The notes beneath the pieces are model-generated. The model saw only the letters and a list, made by a program, of their open reading frames with translations. It did not search any database and was not told the DNA's origin. A stretch of 64,000 nucleotides of DNA. It comes from Rathayibacter iranicus NCPPB 2253 = VKM Ac-1602. GTDB lineage: Bacteria; Actinomycetota; Actinomycetes; Actinomycetales; Microbacteriaceae. Made by a program: the position numbers and the translations under genes. Location: the NCBI RefSeq assembly GCF_003149025.1, contig NZ_QGDV01000003.1:248001-312000 (forward strand). The letters run 5' to 3'. Below, one piece after another: positions 1 to 7,937 of the stretch (the first letter of the stretch is position 1; each line of letters begins with the position of its first letter).

Positions 1-919
1 CGGTGAGCCCGGCACCCAGCTCACGATGCGTACCTTCCACACCGGCGGATCGGCGTCGGCCGACGACATCACGCAGGGTCTGCCCCGCGTGCAGGAGCTC
101 TTCGAGGCCCGTACCCCCAAGGGTGCGTCGCCGATCGCGGAGGCTGCCGGTCGCATCACGATCGAGGACACCGACCGTGCTCGCCGGGTCATCCTCCAGC
201 CGGACAACGGCGACGAGGCGGTCATTTACCCGGTGCTCAAGCGCTCGCAGCTCCTCGTCGAGGACGGCCAGTCGGTCACCCTCGGGCAGCAGCTGCACGT
301 CGGAACGGTCGACCCCAAGGAGGTCCTGCGTGTGCTGGGCGTCCGCGAGGTTCAGAAGCACCTGGTCGGAGGCGTCCAGGGCGTCTACCGCTCGCAGGGC
401 GTGCCGATCCACGACAAGCACATCGAGGTCATCGTTCGTCAGATGCTCCGCAAGGTCACCGTGGTCGACCACGGCGACACGGAGCTGCTGCCGGGTGAGC
501 TCGTCGACCGCTCGCGTTACAGCGAGGTCAACCGTGCGGCTCTGACCGAGGGCAAGCGGACCGCGTCCGCCCGCCAGGAAGTCATGGGTATCACGAAGGC
601 CTCGCTCGCGACCGAGTCGTGGCTGTCAGCCGCGTCCTTCCAGGAGACCACCCGCGTCCTGACGCAGGCGGCCATGGAGGGCAAGCGCGACCCGCTGGTG
701 GGCCTCAAGGAGAACGTGATCATCGGAAAGCTGATCCCGGCGGGGACCGGTCTGCCGAAGTACCGGAACGTGTCGGTCGAGGCAACCGAAGAGGCGAAGT
801 CGGAGCGGTACCCCAACCGCATCTTCGCCGACGACGCCGCCTTCAGCGATGCCGATCTGTCCTTCGTCGACTTCGACTCATTCTCGAGCGACGGTTACGA
901 GCCGGGCAACTACAGCTGA
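1..919 (+). CDS. rpoC: DNA-directed RNA polymerase beta' subunit, C-terminal part (5' truncated by window)
   Basis: About 305 C-terminal residues of the beta' subunit are visible; the reading frame is open to the window edge. It starts with the end of the trigger-loop region ([16 protein letters not shown]) and continues through [13 protein letters not shown], then the conserved MLRKV and [16 protein letters not shown] segments near the C terminus. The protein is the catalytic core partner of RpoB and RpoA in transcription. The stop is TGA at 917-919, followed at once by a strong hairpin terminator. rpoB should lie just upstream outside the window, which is the usual arrangement. Identity is certain; only the start is missing. 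Confidence 0.98.
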   Translation, partial: GEPGTQLTMRTFHTGGSASADDITQGLPRVQELFEARTPKGASPIAEAAGRITIEDTDRARRVILQPDNGDEAVIYPVLKRSQLLVEDGQSVTLGQQLHVGTVDPKEVLRVLGVREVQKHLVGGVQGVYRSQGVPIHDKHIEVIVRQMLRKVTVVDHGDTELLPGELVDRSRYSEVNRAALTEGKRTASARQEVMGITKASLATESWLSAASFQETTRVLTQAAMEGKRDPLVGLKENVIIGKLIPAGTGLPKYRNVSVEATEEAKSERYPNRIFADDAAFSDADLSFVDFDSFSSDGYEPGNYS

Positions 920-940
920 CTCCAGTGAGCTGACTGATCG

Positions 941-972
941 AGGGCCCCGCCGGCATGCTGGCGGGGCCCTCG
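941..972 (+). terminator. Rho-independent-like terminator of rpoBC
   Basis: An 11-bp perfect stem (AGGGCCCCGCC at 941-951 with its complement at 960-970) closes an 8-base loop 22 bases after the rpoC stop. The trailing sequence is CGTCGT rather than a T-run, as is common for actinobacterial terminators. Confidence 0.8.
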
Positions 973-1016
973 TCGTACCTGGTCGCGATCAACCGCACGG
1001 ACGGCGGAAAAGCTGG

Positions 1017-1670
1017 TTAGGGCTGGTCGTCACTGATGACGTTTCGGTGACGTGAGGTGGGGAAATGTGGGCCCTTCCCGTATCGAACTGCCGTACCGCG
1101 TGTCTGAACAGAGGTCCTCACCAGGATCTCCTGACCTACGAGTTCTTGAAGTATGTCGCGAGACGTGTAGACATCGACGTCGAAAAGCCGCTGAATTGTC
1201 GCATTGTTGATGGAGTCGTATTCGCGGACATGGTCGACTATCTTGCGGTTTCGATCGCTAGCCGACCGTGTCTGGTACGACAGCGCTGGTCCGAGTGCTG
1301 CGATGGCTGTGGCGCGTAATCGGTAATCAGGGTACAAGCGGGAGGCCGTGCGGGACGTCGGTTCGATAAGACCCACCTCGTCGGCCGCCAGCCTCAGGAG
1401 GGTCGATTGCGCAGCTGGTGCATCGCGTTGGGCGATGGGGGCAAGCTTCGTCGCGTTGGTCCACCGTTGATGTGTCAGGATCGTCACGACGAGCAGACCG
1501 TTCGTGTCGTCCTGCGCCTGTTCCGGCAGGGAAGAAATGAACTTCGCGATCCTGATGTTCGGCGGGCCGCCGAGGAAGCGCACAATCGTCTCCGAACCTT
1601 CTCCGACTGATTCCGAGAATGTCGGCGTGGATCTGCCGTTTCGAATCGTCTCTCGATACATCCGACGCGA
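1017..1670 (-). pseudogene. C-terminal fragment of AlbA_2/Schlafen-type ATP-binding protein
   Basis: About 215 codons on the minus strand remain. They include a segment like the C-terminal part of actinobacterial AlbA_2-domain proteins (annotated as putative ATP-binding or transcriptional regulator proteins): GGPPNIRIAKFISSLP, then LLVVTILTHQRW, and a winged-helix-like end DHVREYDSINNATIQRLFDVDVY. The upstream half of the gene is at 2061-2447 and the middle (roughly 200 residues) is missing, replaced by IS remnants. There is no credible start codon of its own, and the reading frame is entered from transposase-derived sequence near 1670. The product would be non-functional. The family assignment is from memory of similar sequences and is moderately sure. 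Confidence 0.6.
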
Positions 1671-1785
1671 GCGAGAGTGTGCGTGGCCGTCCTCGACGCC
1701 GATTCCACGTGAACTCTTTCTCGATCCGTTCTGCGAGGATCGCGTAGTGCTCGGCCGTCATTCCCGTAGTAGTCTGTGTGCACAC
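1670..1785 (-). pseudogene. IS5-like transposase, N-terminal remnant
   Basis: Minus-strand codons from 1785 read MCTQTTTGMTAEHYAILAER, then IEKEFTWNRRRGRPRTLS. This matches position by position the N terminus of a second remnant at 53493 on the plus strand (QTTTG, EQYALLAERI, GRPRKLS). Similarity to that copy stops after RPRTLS near 1674, where AlbA-type coding sequence starts. The upstream non-coding 100 bases also match the second copy. The element is a 5' scrap that can make no transposase. Assignment to the IS5 family (HTH_Tnp_4 type) rests on the longer copy. Confidence 0.65.
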
Positions 1786-1886
1786 CGGCTGGTTCCTTTG
1801 CGAAGAGTGTCTGTCAGATGTTGCTCTTCAAGCACAGCGGACCAGCCGGTGTTAACCGTGAACGACACGCACAAATCCATCTCTAT

Positions 1887-1975
1887 GAGGCTTATGCAAA
1901 ACGGAATCACGCGCTTAACGAAGGTGCCTTTGACCTGGGGTTTTGTGACGCTCAAGCGAGTTTTGCATAAGCCTC
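1887..1975. mobile_element. 89-bp MITE-like element with perfect 16-bp inverted ends
   Basis: GAGGCTTATGCAAAAC at 1887-1902 is an exact inverted copy of 1960-1975. The outside bases are TAT on both sides (1884-1886 and 1976-1978), which fits a 3-bp target duplication. The ends resemble the start of the IS remnant at 53371 (GGGGCTTATTCAAAGC), and the similarity extends about 30 bases inward on the minus strand. The interior has no coding capacity. It is either a miniature non-autonomous element of that IS or a collapsed pair of IS ends. Confidence 0.6.
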
Positions 1976-2060
1976 TATACAATGGCAACAAATGACCAAC
2001 CGGGTTCGAGATCGAGTAGGAGATCGACGGGGATTTTGTTTCTGATACCATTTCGGATTC

Positions 2061-2447
2061 TTAACAGGAGGATGAGCGTGGAAAACGAAACCGGTTTTGA
2101 GAGGCTTTCGCACCTTCAGGGATCCTCAAGAGGCGCACCGACGCGAAGTTGAACTCAGAAACCCGGACATCCAGCCCTGGATCGGTGATCTCGAAAATCC
2201 GGCGCCGGAGGACGGAGGCATCCAAGGCGGTACCGAGGAACGCGTCAGGGCCAGCACTGCGATCGCCGATTCCTACGACGATCGTTCCGCCCCCGGCATT
2301 CGCGAAGCAGGCGGAAGCCTCAGCGAGGACGTGGTGCGTGTCCTTTAGGCTGGCTGCCTCCCGCTTAAAGTCGAGCGACTGCCCCTCGAGGTCGTCGGCG
2401 ACCGCGTGGCCGGCCAAAATCTGCCGCAGCGCCTCATCAATGGACAT
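2061..2447 (-). pseudogene. N-terminal fragment of AlbA_2/Schlafen-type protein
   Basis: The minus-strand start ATG at 2447 is preceded by a strong ribosome site, AAAGGAGG, and encodes MSIDEALRQILAG, followed by the AlbA_2 signature (SLDFKRE, then ACFANAGGGTIVVGIGD at about residues 45-60, and a VRLLRIPEG strand). Recognisable similarity ends near residue 118, around 2100, and the frame then runs into unrelated sequence and a stop. The rest of the gene is the fragment at 1017-1670. AlbA_2 proteins often pair with a winged helix and are linked to regulation or defence. This copy is dead. Confidence 0.6.
2078..2152 (+). pseudogene. Possible 5' stub of an unrelated gene inside the insertion
   Basis: AGGAGG at 2066-2071 is followed at good spacing by GTG 2078, giving a 24-codon frame beginning MENETGFERLSHLQG and ending TGA at 2150-2152 inside the antisense AlbA fragment. 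The A-rich codons (GAAAACGAAACC) differ from the neighbours. It looks like the start of a mobile-element gene cut off by the rearrangement, but it could be chance. Confidence 0.25.
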
Positions 2448-2500
2448 CCTTTGGTCCTCCTTTGGGGTTTCTGCAACTCGTGCACGTTCCCCAAAGGGAC
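2448..2500 (-). promoter_or_regulatory. Hairpin overlapping the ribosome site of the AlbA fragment
   Basis: CCTTTGGGG at 2459-2467 is perfectly complementary to CCCCAAAGG at 2489-2497. On the minus strand the proximal arm overlaps the AAAGGAGG ribosome site of the AlbA-type gene, so the fold would hide the start. The rest of the gap up to the lipase gene at 2689 shows GC-rich sequence without an obvious gene. Confidence 0.4.
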
Positions 2501-2688
2501 GCCACACTCCGGTCGAGACATCCGGCGGGGGCCTTCGTTGTGCCCGGACGCGGTCACCCGCACGGGGGCTCCCTGTCTCGCATCGCTGATGCCCCCACTC
2601 GGGGGAGGGGTGATTAACTTATGGGGGCTTGCTCGGTCGAGCCTGTACCCGTTCCCCGTCATGCCGAGGCACGGGAGGAGACGCGCGG

Positions 2689-3984
2689 ATGAGAGTCGTG
2701 ATCATCGTGCTGGCCGCCCTGCTCGTCGTGGTCGGTGCTGTCGTGGTGCCCCTCAGCCGAGCCGATGCAGCGGAGGCAGTTGCGCCCGCGTCCTGCGGCG
2801 TAGCACAGCTCGCTCCGGTCCTCGCCGGCGACGACGTGCAGCCGCGCTCCGTCTCCGCTGTGGTTCCGATCGTGCTGTTGCACGGCTGGCTCGGTACCGC
2901 GACCCACGACGTGAGCCGCACCGGTGCCTTCTCGCACCTCGTCGACCTGGTCTCGTCGGAGTCGCCGACCGCTCCGCTTGGCGCGCCCGAGCCCTCCCTC
3001 CTCGGCCGTCTGCAGCAGATCGAGGGCGCCGCCGTGTACACCTTCGACTACCGTCGGCTTGCGGCGCGCTGGGTGACCGACCCTGGGATCAGCGACGCTC
3101 TGGCCGCCTCCATCACCTGCGTCGTCGCGGCGACCGGGCATCGCGCGATCATCGTTGCTCACTCGATGGGTGGTCTTGCAGCCCGGCAAGCTCTGAGCGC
3201 CACCGTCGACGGCACAGCGGTGGCGTCGATGGTGTCGACCGTGCTGAGCTTCGGCACGCCGAACACCGGGTCGGACGTGGCGGCGCAGCTTGGGCGGATG
3301 GTCGATGCCTCCCCAGCCGCGAGCCCGGCTGCCACGGCGGGGCTCGACCTGCAGAGGCTCGGGTTGTCGTCCCCTCTGGCGTCGTGCGGCGACGCGGTGT
3401 CTGAGAATGCGGCCTCCGCGGGCGAGTGCACTGGAGTGCCGATGATCGACGCTCTCTCGTCGGAGGCGGGGCTCGGCCTGCGGACAGGATCCGCTCAGCT
3501 CGGTTCACTGCCGCCGTGGCCGGCCGGCGTGCATGTGCTCGCCCTTGTCGGCGACATCCAGGTCACGGCGGGTGTCGTGCTCGGTCAGGCGACGGAGCCG
3601 GTCGACCTGGGCGACATCATGGTCGCAACCGGCTCGGCCGCGGCGGGGGTCGACGACTCCGTCGTCTCGACCTGTCGCTACACGCTGCTCGCCGTGCCGG
3701 ACGTCCCCTCGGTGGTCGCCGAGATCTCGCCGCTCGCGCGACTTGGTACGAGCCTGCGCTTCGCAAAGCTTGTCATCGACGTCGATGCGAGCCCGTGTCA
3801 TCACGCCCGTCTCACCCGCAACGTCGACCTGGTCCGGCACGCCACGTCGGCGGTCGCGGAGGCGATCGCTGCCGAACTCTCGGCGCCCCGGCTGGACAAT
3901 CCAGGCACCAAGGGCGCGCCTCCCGCGCCAGAGCCGAGGCGCGTTCGGTGCCCGGTCCGCGACGAGTCGTCGTGCGCGACGTGA
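2689..3984 (+). CDS. Secreted alpha/beta hydrolase, lipase-like (EstA/EstB type)
   Basis: This 431-residue protein begins with a clear signal peptide (MRVVIIVLAALLVVVGAVVV, then an Ala-rich cleavage zone), so it is probably exported. An oxyanion-type HGW lies at residues 65-67 and the nucleophile elbow AHSMGG at 158-163, with Ser159 as the likely nucleophile, followed by an SFGTPNTG segment typical of lactonizing lipases. The start ATG 2689 has GGAGGAG upstream. The C-terminal 40 residues are Pro/Arg/Glu-rich and look disordered. The substrate is unknown; lipid or ester hydrolysis outside the cell is the family expectation. It is monocistronic, followed by a TetR gene after 195 bases. Confidence 0.75.
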   Translation: MRVVIIVLAALLVVVGAVVVPLSRADAAEAVAPASCGVAQLAPVLAGDDVQPRSVSAVVPIVLLHGWLGTATHDVSRTGAFSHLVDLVSSESPTAPLGAPEPSLLGRLQQIEGAAVYTFDYRRLAARWVTDPGISDALAASITCVVAATGHRAIIVAHSMGGLAARQALSATVDGTAVASMVSTVLSFGTPNTGSDVAAQLGRMVDASPAASPAATAGLDLQRLGLSSPLASCGDAVSENAASAGECTGVPMIDALSSEAGLGLRTGSAQLGSLPPWPAGVHVLALVGDIQVTAGVVLGQATEPVDLGDIMVATGSAAAGVDDSVVSTCRYTLLAVPDVPSVVAEISPLARLGTSLRFAKLVIDVDASPCHHARLTRNVDLVRHATSAVAEAIAAELSAPRLDNPGTKGAPPAPEPRRVRCPVRDESSCAT

Positions 3985-4179
3985 CGGAGCGGCGTCGGGT
4001 ATCAGCCTGTTCCGGAAGGTGGACGGGCAGGGGACGGGCAGCGCGGCCTTCGCGGCAGTCGAGTGCGCGAAAGACCCCCGTTCGCAGGCCACGACTCCCC
4101 TACCTGCTCTCCTGCCCGGTACGCTCACTGCACACCAGATGTCGGGGGGATCCCCGCTTGTCCCGGCGCCGGAGGCAGA

Positions 4180-4938
4180 ATGAGCGACAATCCCCTCGAG
4201 GCGCAGGCGAGCGAGCGTAGCGCCCGCCTCAGCCGCGAACAGGTCCGAACGAGGCTCCTCGATGCCGCTCTGGCGGTGGTGCGGGTCGAGGGTCTGCGGG
4301 TCGGAGTAGGGCACCTTCCGCTCGAGGAGGTGATCCGCTCCGCAGGCGTCCCACGGAGCGCCGTCTACCGGATCTGGCCGACTCGGCAGTCTTTCTACAA
4401 CGACCTCATCGCCGCAGTCCCCGAGCGCGTGCTCGCGACCCGGCTCGATCAACCATCGTTGACGGCGGGGGACTCGTTCCTGCACCGCCACCGCATCGAG
4501 GAGCCGACCGCCGAGCAGCGTCGAGCGACGCTGGTTGCCTCGGTGCGAGTTGCGGTCGACGCGAACGTCGAGAATGTCTTTGCCTCGCAGCACTGGCGCA
4601 ACTTCATCGCGCTGGCTGGGGCGGTCGAGTCGCACCAGGAGCCGGCGCGTACCGGCATCCGGACGGCATTGCGAGTACGGCAGCTGCACTTCATCGACAA
4701 CATGGCGAAGTACTACCGACACACGCTCGAGGAGGCGGGCCTACACCTTCGTCCGGGGCTCGGCCATGCGGAGCTGGCCTCCGCAGTCTCTGCGCTGGTG
4801 GAGGGACTCTGCATTGCACGGATCGCGGCGCCAGAGCTGGTCACAGGCCCGGTCGACCCCGACGATCCGGACTCGCCCTCGCTCGCCGTCACTGCGGTGC
4901 TGATGCTGATTGACGGCTTCACGGAGCCGACGCCCTAG
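4180..4938 (+). CDS. TetR-family transcriptional regulator A
   Basis: The protein has 252 residues; start ATG 4180 is preceded by GGAGG. The N-terminal helix-turn-helix shows REQVRTRLLDAAL, VPRSAVYRIWPTRQSFYNDL at about residues 22-75. The rest is the usual all-helical ligand-binding part. The gene is a clear paralogue of the convergent regulator at 4935-5711 (shared HLP-EE, VPRS-VYRIW-TR and DLI patterns). The two genes share the palindrome CTAG (4935-4938) as their stop codons. The ligand and operator are unknown. Confidence 0.8.
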   Translation: MSDNPLEAQASERSARLSREQVRTRLLDAALAVVRVEGLRVGVGHLPLEEVIRSAGVPRSAVYRIWPTRQSFYNDLIAAVPERVLATRLDQPSLTAGDSFLHRHRIEEPTAEQRRATLVASVRVAVDANVENVFASQHWRNFIALAGAVESHQEPARTGIRTALRVRQLHFIDNMAKYYRHTLEEAGLHLRPGLGHAELASAVSALVEGLCIARIAAPELVTGPVDPDDPDSPSLAVTAVLMLIDGFTEPTP

Positions 4939-5711
4939 TCCTCCGGGTCGACCGGCTCCAGCATCCCGTCGACGATCGAGCGGATCGTCCAGGCCGCAAG
5001 AGTCCACTCCACCGGCTCGCCGTCGAGGCCGGGAGCCGTGACCGGGGAGTCGAGGTCGTCGTCGAGGAGAAGGCCGCGATGCGCGAGCCCGTCCACGACG
5101 ATCGCGGTGAGGTGGGCGAGCTGCAGCGTCGTGAATCCGGGCCGCATCGAGCTGCTGAACACTGCCAGCATCTCGTCGTAGTAGGCCTGCATACGGCGGG
5201 TCAGCATGCTCTCGATGCGCTTGGCGGTCGCGCGCACCGCATCCCGAGCAGGACCTTCCTCCATGGAGAACGTGCAGGCGAGCAGTGCGTTGTATGACGA
5301 CCAGTCGACGGAACGGCGCAGCGTCTCTGCATTGGAGTTGGCGCCGATGCGGATGGTTTCCCAGGCCACCCGGCGACGACCCGCAGCGGTGAGGAGCAGG
5401 TCGCCGGAGCGCTCGTACACCTCCCGGATCCGCTGCTGAGCTTCGGGGTCCACGCCGTCGGCGTAGCGGTCTCGCTCGAACACCTCGCCGATCAGGTCGG
5501 CGACGAACTCCTCGCGGGTGCTCCAGATCCGGTAGACGGAGCTGCGGGGGACTTCGGCGAGGCGGATGTACTCCTCCATCGGGAGATGCGCGAAGCTGAC
5601 CGTCAAGCCGTTGGTGGAGATGACCGCACGCGCCGCGTCGATCATGCGGCTGCGGACCTGGTCCGCAGGGATCCTCCTGGCGCGGTTCGGGCCTGGTGCG
5701 CTGTCGCTCAT
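4935..5711 (-). CDS. TetR-family transcriptional regulator B
   Basis: The protein has 258 residues from ATG 5711, chosen because MSDSAPGP aligns with the MSDNPLEA start of its paralogue; a GTG at 5753 in the same frame has weaker support. The HTH reads DQVRSRMIDAARAV and VPRSSVYRIWSTREEFVADL. The C-terminal domain differs from the paralogue and has acidic stretches (DDDLDSP). It is convergent to regulator A with a 4-base overlap and divergent to the LuxR-type regulator at 5884. The target is unknown. Confidence 0.8.
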   Translation of the reverse strand: MSDSAPGPNRARRIPADQVRSRMIDAARAVISTNGLTVSFAHLPMEEYIRLAEVPRSSVYRIWSTREEFVADLIGEVFERDRYADGVDPEAQQRIREVYERSGDLLLTAAGRRRVAWETIRIGANSNAETLRRSVDWSSYNALLACTFSMEEGPARDAVRATAKRIESMLTRRMQAYYDEMLAVFSSSMRPGFTTLQLAHLTAIVVDGLAHRGLLLDDDLDSPVTAPGLDGEPVEWTLAAWTIRSIVDGMLEPVDPED

Positions 5712-5883
5712 GCGTACGGACACTAGTCGGACGCGTCTCTGCGCAACCTCCACATCTGTCCTCTGGGACGCCTCCGTCGAGTCGCGAAATTGAGACGGAA
5801 TGTCGCAAAACGTGCGGATCGCGACACAGAGCCGCTACCGTGCAGCCGGGGCGGACCTGACCTGTCCCTGCAAGGGGATACCT

Positions 5884-6570
5884 GTGACCGAGTTTCATCG
5901 CTTCGCGTTGGCCGTCGTCGACGGCCCAGCGATCAGCCGTGCGGCGTTGCGCGCGCTGCTCCTGCAACTGCTGCCGCAGTTCTCCCGCGCGGAGGGTGAG
6001 GCTGGCATCGAGACGATCGCGGTCCTCGACCTCGATGGCGTGCCGGGTGACGAGGTCGCGGCCGCGATCGAGCGCGCCGCCGAGCGCGCCGTCGGCCTCG
6101 TCGTCCTGTCCTCATCCGACTCCATGCAGCCGGCGCGCGCCGTGCTGCGCCGCGAGCGTTCGGCCTTCGTCTGGAAGGGCGATGACCCTACCGAGCTCGC
6201 CGCCGCCGTCGTCTCCGTGGCATCGGGCCGGACCTGGGTCTCGGACACCGCCCGCCATCGTCTGGTGCACGGCCTCGAGGAGCGTCGTCCTGTGCTGAGT
6301 CCGCAGGAAAGCCGCGTCATGCGTGCCTACGGGTCGGGCGCCGCGGTGCGGACGGTCGCGCTCGACCTCGACGTCGCGGAGCACACCGTGCGCACCTACA
6401 TTAAGCGGATCCGCGCGAAGTTCCTCGAGGCCGGGGTTGTCCTGGATTCACGGATCGACTTCTACCGGCACCTCGGCGAGCACGACGTCGCGATCCGGCG
6501 CAGCAGCGACCGGGTGCGGCCCGGCGCGCAGCAGATGGCCGGCGATGCGCGAGGCGCGTCCGGAGCGTGA
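5884..6570 (+). CDS. LuxR/NarL-type regulator with degenerate receiver-like domain
   Basis: The GTG start at 5884 has AAGGGG seven bases upstream and yields 228 residues. The N-terminal 120 residues (FALAVVDGPAISR, VLDLDGV, VGLVVLSSSDS) look like a receiver fold, but I do not see a conserved phospho-acceptor region in full. The C-terminal part contains a LuxR-type HTH, LSPQESRVMRAYGSG, then VAEHTVRTYIKRIRAKF. The last 40 codons overlap by 123 bases the antisense 3' end of the spermidine-synthase-like gene. No sensor kinase is adjacent. Confidence 0.65.
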   Translation: MTEFHRFALAVVDGPAISRAALRALLLQLLPQFSRAEGEAGIETIAVLDLDGVPGDEVAAAIERAAERAVGLVVLSSSDSMQPARAVLRRERSAFVWKGDDPTELAAAVVSVASGRTWVSDTARHRLVHGLEERRPVLSPQESRVMRAYGSGAAVRTVALDLDVAEHTVRTYIKRIRAKFLEAGVVLDSRIDFYRHLGEHDVAIRRSSDRVRPGAQQMAGDARGASGA

Positions 6571-7221
6571 GCCGAGCAGGATCGCGTTGCCGCTCGTACG
6601 TCCCTCGAGGAATGCCGTCGGAGCGACCGCGACCGTGACAGGGAGCGCCGTCCTCAGGGCCGCGCGCAGCCGCTCGAGCCGGTGGTGCTCGGCATCATCG
6701 GCGACGTTGATCGCGAGCACGCCTCGCGGGCCACAGTGTGAGGCGAGGTGCGCGAGGAGATCGGCGTCGTAAAACACCTCGGGGATCTCGTCGCCGTCGT
6801 AGACATCGAGCACAACGAGGTCTGCGTCCCACTCAGGAAGCGGGCTCGCCGCGTCGCCGGTGACCAGCTGCAGTCGGGTGCCGCGAGGCAGCGGTGCGTG
6901 GGCGAGCACGAAGTCAACCAGGCCCTCCGCCCGCTCCACCGCGAGTTGCTCTGACCCGGGACGGGTCACCGCGACGTACCGGACGAGCGAGAGACCGCCC
7001 GCGCCCAGGTGCAGCACGCGGAGCGGGTGCTGTGCGGGCGCGAGGGCGTCGACCACCGCGCCGAGTCGCGCCATGTACTCCAGGGGGAGTGCCCGTGGAT
7101 CGCGCGGGTCGATCAGCGACTGCTCCGCGCCATCCACGGTGAGCAGCAGGGCAGTGGGGCGTACCGGGTCCGGCTCAAGCGCAGCGACGCGGCCGTCCGG
7201 GAGCACGAGCGACGGAGGCAT
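6448..7221 (-). CDS. Spermidine synthase-like methyltransferase-fold protein
   Basis: This 257-residue protein carries the SAM-fold core VLHLGAGGLSLVRYVA at about residues 68-83, an acidic strand end (LAVER) and DLVVLDVYDGDEIP, as in actinobacterial spermidine-synthase-like (fused MFS-lacking) proteins. The usual polyamine-binding residues cannot be confirmed, so the reaction is open. On the minus strand TAGCGT lies 6 bases before the ATG, suggesting a leaderless transcript. The gene is divergent to the HAD-like gene at 7280 with only 58 bases between. Confidence 0.65.
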   Translation of the reverse strand: MPPSLVLPDGRVAALEPDPVRPTALLLTVDGAEQSLIDPRDPRALPLEYMARLGAVVDALAPAQHPLRVLHLGAGGLSLVRYVAVTRPGSEQLAVERAEGLVDFVLAHAPLPRGTRLQLVTGDAASPLPEWDADLVVLDVYDGDEIPEVFYDADLLAHLASHCGPRGVLAINVADDAEHHRLERLRAALRTALPVTVAVAPTAFLEGRTSGNAILLGSRSGRASRIAGHLLRAGPHPVAAAPDRDVVLAEVPVEVDP

Positions 7222-7279
7222 CCCGTCACGCTAGCGCGCAGCTCGCGGTCTGCGCCCCGCCGCCACTACGGTGGCAGGC

Positions 7280-7789
7280 ATGGCCGCGCTGATCCTGCTC
7301 GACGTTGACGGTGTCCTCAACCCCTCCGTTCGCAGTGACCGCGCCGCGAGCAGCCATCGTCTCGAGCTTGCGCCCGCTCGGGAGGAGTTGGTCCGCCGCC
7401 TCGCCGCGGTGGGGACCGTCGTCTGGGCCACGACCTGGCCACCCCGGCTCACCTCCGTCCTCACCGAGGATCTCGGCCTCCCGAGCACCACCGAGGCGAT
7501 CGTCTTCGACGGCGGTCTCCCGCACGACCCGCGCTTTCCCGGGCAGACCGGCAAGCTGGAGCCGGTCGCCGCCTGGCTCGACGCAGCACGCGGACGCGGG
7601 CCAATCGACGCGGTGGTCTGGATCGACGACAATCTTCGTGAGGACGCCTACGCCTGGGCGCGGGAGCAGAGCACGCCGTTCCACCTTGTCCGGCCGGACT
7701 CGGCCGCGGGTATGACGAGCGACGAGGTGGCCGGTGCGGAAGAGTTCCTTGCCGCGCTGCCGCCGTCACACAATGACATCCGGGAATAG
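7280..7789 (+). CDS. HAD-like hydrolase domain protein
   Basis: The 169-residue protein starts MAALILLDVDGVLNP, the DxDG(V/T)-type motif I of HAD phosphohydrolases, with later VVWATTW (motif II-like Thr) and VVWIDDN (acidic motif IV). The substrate is unknown; similar stand-alone proteins in Actinobacteria are uncharacterised. ATG 7280 is 7 bases after TACGGT, suggesting a leaderless start; an in-frame GTG at 7271 is an alternative. Confidence 0.65.
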   Translation: MAALILLDVDGVLNPSVRSDRAASSHRLELAPAREELVRRLAAVGTVVWATTWPPRLTSVLTEDLGLPSTTEAIVFDGGLPHDPRFPGQTGKLEPVAAWLDAARGRGPIDAVVWIDDNLREDAYAWAREQSTPFHLVRPDSAAGMTSDEVAGAEEFLAALPPSHNDIRE

Positions 7790-7820
7790 GCGTGACCCCT
7801 CCGCCGGTTAGTGTCACTCT

Positions 7821-7880
7821 GGGTGGTACCGCCACGAGGTGGTCCGCTCCCTGACGACCCGCTCCGTCGTCGCCCCTCTC
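7821..7880 (+). promoter_or_regulatory. T-box-like sequence in the amino-acid transporter leader (tentative)
   Basis: GGGTGGTACCGC at 7821-7832 matches the T-box core that pairs with the tRNA acceptor end, and CTCCCTG follows 16 bases later as a possible partner strand. A GACGAC/GTCGTC hairpin comes next. It lies in the leader of an amino-acid transporter gene, a sensible place. I cannot find a convincing Stem I or specifier loop in the roughly 30 bases after the previous gene, so this may be chance. Confidence 0.3.
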
Positions 7881-7937
7881 GCCCCTCCGTGCAGGGGGAT
7901 CGCGACTCCTCTCGTATTGCACTGAAGGACAGATACT

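Noticed and set aside
1065-1319. 84-codon plus-strand frame opposite the AlbA C-terminal fragment
   Set aside because: Antisense shadow with no ribosome site or family signal.
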